A DNA stretch of 10,639 nucleotides. Source: an uncultured bacterium. GTDB taxonomy: Bacteria > Actinomycetota > Coriobacteriia > Coriobacteriales > Coriobacteriaceae. The position numbers were made by a program, and so were the translations under genes. This document shows positions 6,601 through 10,639 of the stretch, in pieces. The DNA is taken from contig CAJMSO010000038.1 in NCBI GenBank assembly GCA_905216075.1, positions 1 through 10,639 on the forward strand, read 5' to 3'. Within the stretch, counting starts at the first letter, position 1. Every line of letters starts with the position of its first letter. The notes below the pieces were generated by a model. The model saw nothing but the letters and a program-made list of their open reading frames with translations, ran no database searches and was not told the origin of the DNA.

Positions 6601-7284
6601 CTACTTATCGTCGGGCTCGGTGACGCGCTTGGTAAACGAGAGCTTGGACTCCTTACCGGTCATGAGCTTTTTGATGTTCGCGCGATGGGCCCACACCACG
6701 GTGATGCCGATTATCGCCATGCAGAACTTGAGGCCCAGGCTGCTGTACGGAAAGACCGCGCAAGCAGCGATGGGAAGACCGATGGCCGCGGCAAGCGAGC
6801 CCACCGACACAAACTTGGTGATGGCGACGGCCACGATAAACATGCCCAGCAGCGACAGGCCAATTGGCCAATACCAGGCGAGGATGACGCCAAGGCCAAC
6901 TGCGATTCCCTTGCCGCCATGGAAATTGAGGTAGGGCGAGAAGATGTGGCCCCACACCGCTGCCAGGCAGATGACGCCGAGCATCCAGTCGCCGGGGGCT
7001 CCGGGCGCCATGATGTTCGGCGGAAATCCATAGCCCACGCTCGCGATGAGCGGACGGGCGATGACAACGCAGATGGCGCCCTTAAGGCAGTCGAGCAGCA
7101 GCGTGAGCGCGGCCACCTTGGGGCCGGCCACGCGCAGCGCGTTGGTGGTGCCGATGTTGCCGGAGCCCGCCTTGCGAATGTCCGTGTGGTTGAACACGCG
7201 GCCCAAGATCAGGCCAAACGGAATCGCTCCGATAAAGAACGAGACCACGGCGCAGATGGCGGTCAGCAGAATCGGATTATGCAT
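6601..7284 (-). CDS. plsY: Acyl-phosphate:glycerol-3-phosphate acyltransferase PlsY (membrane protein)
   Basis: PlsY transfers an acyl group from acyl-phosphate (made by PlsX, not in this window) to glycerol 3-phosphate, giving lysophosphatidic acid at the inner face of the membrane. The protein has 227 residues with several hydrophobic segments: about 5-30, 54-78, 100-113, 127-155, 160-178 and 183-199. The three PlsY motifs are present: KAGSGNIGTTNA (38-49), the phosphate-binding GH followed by FHGGKGIAVGLG (112-132), and a C-terminal HRANIKKLMTGKES (200-213). I chose the ATG at 7284 because AAGGAG (7297-7292) lies 7 nt before it. The longer frame to 7365 starts with an Arg-rich stretch that is out-of-frame der coding sequence. 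The start overlaps the end of der by 8 nt, implying translational coupling. Confidence 0.96.
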   Translation of the reverse strand: MHNPILLTAICAVVSFFIGAIPFGLILGRVFNHTDIRKAGSGNIGTTNALRVAGPKVAALTLLLDCLKGAICVVIARPLIASVGYGFPPNIMAPGAPGDWMLGVICLAAVWGHIFSPYLNFHGGKGIAVGLGVILAWYWPIGLSLLGMFIVAVAITKFVSVGSLAAAIGLPIAACAVFPYSSLGLKFCMAIIGITVVWAHRANIKKLMTGKESKLSFTKRVTEPDDK

Positions 7285-8611
7285 CCTTTTGCTCCTTCTT
7301 CCTAAAGAAGAGTCGAATGGGCGTGCCGGCAAAGTCGAAGGTCGAGCGCATGCGGTTCTCCACATAGCGCTGGTAGGTGTCGTTGACCAAGTCGCTGTGG
7401 TTGACGAAGAACGTGAACGTCGGCGGGTTGACGCCCGTCTGGGTCACGTAGTGCATGCGCAGGCGGCGCTTGCCGTCCACCACGGTATGACCGAACTCGC
7501 GCAGATCGGTGAGGAACGTGTTGAGGCGCGAGGTGCTAATCTTCTGCGAGCGCGTCTTTTCGGCGGCGTCGACCATCGCCCAGATCTTCTCGACGCTGCG
7601 GCCGGTGAGGGCAGAGATGCGCAGGTACTGGGCCCAGGGAGCCATGACGCCCAGACGGCGGTCGATGGTCTCCATGCAGGCCTCGCGCTTGCGGTCATCG
7701 TCGAGCAGGTCCCACTTGTTGAGCAGCACAACGATGGCGCATCCGCGCTCGATGGCAAGACCCATGACCTTCTGGTCCTGTTCGGTAACGCCAACGGAGG
7801 CGTCGACGACGAGCAGCGCCACGTCGGCGCGGTCGATGGCGCGCAGGCCGCGAACCATGGAGTAGTACTCGATGTTCTCGTACACGGTGCTCTTCTTACG
7901 GATGCCCGCGGTGTCGACCATTCGGTAGTGCTTGCCGTTGCGCTCCACGACGGTGTCGATGGCGTCGCGCGTCGTGCCGGCAATGTTGGACACGATAGAG
8001 CGGTCGGCGCCCAGGATGCGGTTGAACAGCGAGGACTTACCGGCGTTGGGGCGGCCGATGATGGCCACGTTCAGCGCATCGGGGAACTCATCGGCGACCT
8101 CGTCCTCTTCCTCGGGAAGCAGGGCCACGATGTCGTCGAGCAGGTCGCCCGTGCCGTGGCCGTGCAGGGCCGAGAGCGGCGTGGGCTCGCCGATACCGAG
8201 CGAATAGAACTCCCAGATGCTGTCGTTCTCTCGATCGGGGTTGTCGAGCTTGTTCACCAGCAGAAAGACCGGCTTGTCGCAGCGCTTGAGCATGCGAGCG
8301 ACCGACTCGTCCTCCTCGGTGACGCCGGTGCGGCCGTCGACCACAAACAGGATGACGGCGGCTTCCTCGGCGGCGGCGAGGGCCTGGTCGCGAATGGACG
8401 TGGCGAAGACGTCATCGCTCTTGAGCGGTTCGATGCCGCCCGTGTCGACGATGGTGAACTCGCGGCCGTTCCAATCGGCCGTGTGGTACGAGCGGTCGCG
8501 CGTGACGCCGCGGGACTCATGGACGATGGCGTCCGAGGTCTGGGCCAGGCGGTTAACGAGCGTGGACTTGCCCACGTTGGGGCGTCCGACGACGGCGACG
8601 ATAGGTTTCAT
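7277..8611 (-). CDS. der: Ribosome biogenesis GTPase Der (EngA)
   Basis: Der is an essential tandem-GTPase that works in maturation of the 50S ribosomal subunit. The 444-residue protein has the family length. GTPase domain 1 shows GRPNVGKS (9-16), DTGG (56-59), NKLD (120-123) and SALHG (147-151). Domain 2 shows GRPNAGKS (186-193), DTAGIRKKS (233-241), NKWD (298-301) and SALTG (333-337). A KH-like RNA-binding domain fills about 354-440 (LREFGH, GVNPPTF, FVNH, AGTPIRLFFRKK). The start at 8611 begins MKPIVAVVGR, the standard Der N terminus. It has AAAGGAG (8623-8617) 5 nt upstream, overlapping the stop of the DUF512 gene. An in-frame ATG 57 codons further upstream is only out-of-frame coding sequence of its neighbour. 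Confidence 0.98.
   Translation of the reverse strand: MKPIVAVVGRPNVGKSTLVNRLAQTSDAIVHESRGVTRDRSYHTADWNGREFTIVDTGGIEPLKSDDVFATSIRDQALAAAEEAAVILFVVDGRTGVTEEDESVARMLKRCDKPVFLLVNKLDNPDRENDSIWEFYSLGIGEPTPLSALHGHGTGDLLDDIVALLPEEEDEVADEFPDALNVAIIGRPNAGKSSLFNRILGADRSIVSNIAGTTRDAIDTVVERNGKHYRMVDTAGIRKKSTVYENIEYYSMVRGLRAIDRADVALLVVDASVGVTEQDQKVMGLAIERGCAIVVLLNKWDLLDDDRKREACMETIDRRLGVMAPWAQYLRISALTGRSVEKIWAMVDAAEKTRSQKISTSRLNTFLTDLREFGHTVVDGKRRLRMHYVTQTGVNPPTFTFFVNHSDLVNDTYQRYVENRMRSTFDFAGTPIRLFFRKKEQKDA
7292..7297 (-). promoter_or_regulatory. Ribosome binding site that fixes the plsY start
   Basis: AAGGAG, inside the last codons of der, lies 7 nt before the ATG at 7284. It decides for the 227-residue PlsY over a 254-residue extended frame. 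Confidence 0.85.
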
Positions 8612-8616
8612 CTGCA

Positions 8617-8623
8617 CTCCTTT
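8617..8623 (-). promoter_or_regulatory. Ribosome binding site that fixes the der start
   Basis: AAAGGAG lies 5 nt before the ATG at 8611 and shares two bases with the TAA stop of the DUF512 gene. It supports the start over the in-frame ATG 57 codons upstream and suggests ribosomes finishing DUF512 can reinitiate on der. Confidence 0.85.
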
Positions 8624-10064
8624 AATGGGTAGGGTCAGTGGAAGTGTTAGAGTCGGCAGGCACAATGCCAAGGATGTGCTCCAGGGTATCGAGCAGCTCA
8701 TGCGGCATGGTCGACACCACATGAACCTCGGCGCCGCGACTGGTAAGGCTTGCGAGTAAATCGTCACGATGATACTCGTCAAGCGTCATGCCGTCAGCGT
8801 TGAACATGAGCTTAGGCACAAAGAGCATAACCCCCGACAGGTCTTGGGGCAGCTGCTCCAGAATGTCACACGCGACGATGAGGCCGGTCACGTCCACGTT
8901 GCCGCCAAAGTAGCGATTCTTGATGGCCGTGACGGTGCCGGCGAGCCCCTGCGGCGATTCCACGAAACGTGCCACGGTGTCGCGTGCGCTGGCGCCCGAG
9001 AGGCACAGCAGGTGCTGGCTGCGAGTGGCGATGGCCTCGCGGACGCGGGCCAGTCGTTCGGCATCGGCGGCGAGCACATCGTCCGTCTCGTCTAGGTATG
9101 AGCGGATCATGCCGATACCGTCGTAGTACTGCGGATAGCCGTCGTAAAAGTCCGCCTCGGGCGGATCGATGCCGGCGTCCAGGTAGAACTCGTCGCTCAT
9201 CTGGAAGGTGTGGCGGCCAAAACGTTCGAAGGCGCGGTCCTGGTAGGGACGGATCATGGCAATGGTCTCGCGCGCGAGCTCGGGTTTGTCGCTGTAGGAC
9301 CAGCTAAAGCGGTTTTGGTGCTTGGTAAAACCGAGCGGCACAATGCCCAGGCTTGTGATTTGCTCGTGCTCCTCGCAAAAGCGCAGGGTCTTTTCCAGCT
9401 CCTCGCCGTCGTTCATGCCGGGGCACAACACAATCTGCGCGTGGATCTCGATGCCGGCGGCCATGATGGCCTCGAGTACGTCCATGCCGCGCTGGGCGTT
9501 GCGGCCCATCATACGACGGCGGACGTCGGGGCTCACGGCATGGACCGACACGTTCATAGGGCTCATGTTGCGTTGGATGACGTTTTGCACGTCCTCGTCG
9601 GTGAGGTTCGTGAGCGTGACGAAGTTGCCCTGCAAAAAGCTCAGGCGGTAGTCGTCATCGCGAATATAGAGCGTTGAGCGGCCGCCCTTGGGGAGCATCG
9701 TCATAAAGCAGAACACGCAGGCGTTCACGCAGGTGCGCATGCCATCGAAGATGGGGCCATCGAACTCAAGGCCCCAGTCCTCTCCCGGGAAGCGGTCGAG
9801 CTCGACGGGGGTGACGCTGTTGTCGCGCGGGTCGAAAACCTCGAGGTCGACGGTATCATCGTCGGCCTCCCAGAGCCACACAATCATGTCGGTAAGCTGC
9901 TCACCGTTGACCGTGAGCACGCGCATGCCCGGCTCGATACCCACATCCCATGCGGGCGATTCGGGACGCACGTTCTTAACGAGCGCGCCCTCACCCGGCT
10001 CGGGGTCGCGGCTGCGCCCGTAATCGGCCACCTCGGCGGCGTATGCGGGTACGGTCTGGTCCAT
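8622..10064 (-). CDS. DUF512 family protein: PDZ domain plus radical-SAM-like Fe-S domain
   Basis: This 480-residue protein belongs to a conserved family of unknown function. Residues about 25-90 look like a PDZ domain (GALVKNVRPESPAWDVGI, then PGMRVLTVNGEQL). A radical-SAM-like centre follows: CVNACVFCF (112-120) gives a CxxxCxxC triad at Cys112, Cys116 and Cys119. The adjacent family signature continues in DDDYRLSFLQGNFVTLTNL (136-154). The DUF512 region fills the C-terminal half (about 230-450), including LGIVPLGFTKHQ (239-250), SDEFYLDAG (290-298) and YDGIGMIRS (314-322). The substrate is unknown. The gene sits directly upstream of der, an arrangement I recall from Clostridia too, which hints at a link to ribosomes or the membrane. 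The start at 10064 lies 2 nt after the ispH stop. AAGGAG (10084-10079) is 14 nt away, so coupling to ispH translation is likely. An upstream ATG at 10169 begins an Arg-rich, non-family leader. Confidence 0.9.
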   Translation of the reverse strand: MDQTVPAYAAEVADYGRSRDPEPGEGALVKNVRPESPAWDVGIEPGMRVLTVNGEQLTDMIVWLWEADDDTVDLEVFDPRDNSVTPVELDRFPGEDWGLEFDGPIFDGMRTCVNACVFCFMTMLPKGGRSTLYIRDDDYRLSFLQGNFVTLTNLTDEDVQNVIQRNMSPMNVSVHAVSPDVRRRMMGRNAQRGMDVLEAIMAAGIEIHAQIVLCPGMNDGEELEKTLRFCEEHEQITSLGIVPLGFTKHQNRFSWSYSDKPELARETIAMIRPYQDRAFERFGRHTFQMSDEFYLDAGIDPPEADFYDGYPQYYDGIGMIRSYLDETDDVLAADAERLARVREAIATRSQHLLCLSGASARDTVARFVESPQGLAGTVTAIKNRYFGGNVDVTGLIVACDILEQLPQDLSGVMLFVPKLMFNADGMTLDEYHRDDLLASLTSRGAEVHVVSTMPHELLDTLEHILGIVPADSNTSTDPTH

Positions 10065-10066
10065 GG

Positions 10067-10639
10067 CTAGCGGCAAAGCTCCTTGATGCGCGCGACGGCG
10101 CGTTCGATGTGTTCTTGCGGTGTGGAAGCGCCGGCGGTGATACCGATGTGGCGCGCGCCGGCAAACCATGCGGCCTCGAGCTCGCTTGCCTCCTCGATAT
10201 GATGCGTGTGCTCGCAGGCGTCTGCGCAGATCTGCGCCAGGCGGCGGGTGTTGCCGGAGTTTTTGCCGCCCACGACGACCATGCAGTCGCAGCGGTTGGC
10301 AAGTGCGGCGGCGGCCTGCTGGCGCTCGCTCGTGGCGGCGCAGATGGTGTTGATCACGCGCAGTTCCTGCACACGCGGGGTGATGGCAGCTACGACGTCG
10401 GCGAGGTTCTGTGCGGTCTGGGTAGTCTGTACAACGAGGCCCACCTTGCCCTTGAGCGGCAGCGCGTCCGCATCGGCGGCACAGCTTACGACCTGCGCAT
10501 CATCGCCGGCGTGGCCCAGGATGCCCTCGACTTCGGGGTGGCCCGGCTCGCCCACGACCACCACGTGATAGCCCTCTCGTACCAGGCGTTCCGCCGCCAT
10601 GTGGACCTTTTTCACGTAGGGGCAGGGGGCGTCGACCAC
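10067..10639 (-). CDS. ispH: 4-hydroxy-3-methylbut-2-enyl diphosphate reductase IspH, N-terminal part outside window
   Basis: IspH is the 4Fe-4S enzyme that converts HMBPP to IPP and DMAPP in the last step of the MEP isoprenoid pathway. The 190 visible residues are the C-terminal two thirds, and the frame is open to the window edge, so the start lies beyond it. Visible motifs, numbered from the edge, are VDAPCPYVKKVH (2-13), GHPEVEG (33-39, with His and Glu of the active site), QTTQT (71-75), NTICAATSERQ (97-107, cluster Cys100), GGKNSGNTRRL (124-134) and GITAGASTP (166-174, substrate Ser). Its third cluster cysteine, near the N terminus, would be off the edge if Cys6 is the second ligand. 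The gene is the first visible member of the operon. The promoter and any other upstream operon members cannot be seen. Confidence 0.95.
   Translation of the reverse strand: MVDAPCPYVKKVHMAAERLVREGYHVVVVGEPGHPEVEGILGHAGDDAQVVSCAADADALPLKGKVGLVVQTTQTAQNLADVVAAITPRVQELRVINTICAATSERQQAAAALANRCDCMVVVGGKNSGNTRRLAQICADACEHTHHIEEASELEAAWFAGARHIGITAGASTPQEHIERAVARIKELCR

Noticed and set aside
6181..7305. Open frame of 374 codons on the + strand opposite gpsA and plsY
   Set aside because: It is an antisense shadow with repetitive Gly/Arg/His composition and no ribosome binding site or recognisable domain. Similar antisense frames at 4753-5715 and 3676-4443 were dropped for the same reason.
7046..8632. 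Open frame of 528 codons on the + strand opposite der and plsY
   Set aside because: It is antisense to two confidently identified genes. High-GC codon usage leaves the opposite strand open. Its translation is low-complexity (rich in Val, Asp, His and Gly) with no family motif.
8612..8782. N-terminal extension of Der by 57 residues
   Set aside because: The extension overlaps DUF512 coding sequence in another frame, and Der proteins begin at the MKPIVAVVGR sequence, which has its own strong ribosome binding site.
10065..10169. N-terminal extension of the DUF512 protein by 35 residues
   Set aside because: It is Arg- and His-rich out-of-frame ispH sequence. The ATG at 10064, right after the ispH stop, gives the expected start before the PDZ domain.

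Overview
The window looks like chromosomal DNA of a moderately GC-rich (roughly 60%) bacterium. Protein style and gene order fit the Coriobacteriia, and a Collinsella-like host is my best guess. That taxonomic call is inference, because no rRNA or species marker is present. No phage structural gene, transposase, CRISPR array or plasmid gene was seen.

Layout. (1) 1-309, + strand: the 3' end of a protein ending in a DUF6273-type, C-type-lectin-like domain, followed by a strong intrinsic terminator. (2) About 353-770: a non-coding stretch. Its first part is GC-rich and featureless. Its second part (from about 514) is AT-rich and crowded with inverted repeats, a diverged repeat of about 60 bp, and two perfect palindromes. 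(3) 771-891, - strand: tRNA-Pro(GGG) with encoded CCA, its own terminator, and a plausible promoter at 931-963. (4) 972-10639, - strand: ten genes packed head to tail with gaps of at most about 18 nt or short overlaps, so probably one operon whose promoter lies beyond the right edge. In transcription order they are ispH (5' end missing), a PDZ/radical-SAM-like DUF512 protein, der, plsY, gpsA, rpe, a class I cysteine desulfurase, a Nif3-like metal protein, a coiled-coil zinc-ribbon protein, and coaBC.

How the genes fit together. The operon is a housekeeping set. GpsA makes sn-glycerol-3-phosphate and PlsY acylates it, which starts phospholipid synthesis. IspH performs the last step of the MEP isoprenoid pathway, and Rpe works in the pentose phosphate pathway. 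CoaBC makes 4'-phosphopantetheine for CoA, and Der matures the 50S ribosomal subunit. Metals and Fe-S clusters recur: IspH needs a 4Fe-4S cluster, the DUF512 protein has a radical-SAM-like cysteine triad, the desulfurase mobilises sulfur, Nif3 has a dinuclear metal site, and the next protein has a partial zinc ribbon. The DUF512 protein is the least understood member. The most unexplained DNA is the structured intergenic region between the DUF6273 gene and the tRNA.
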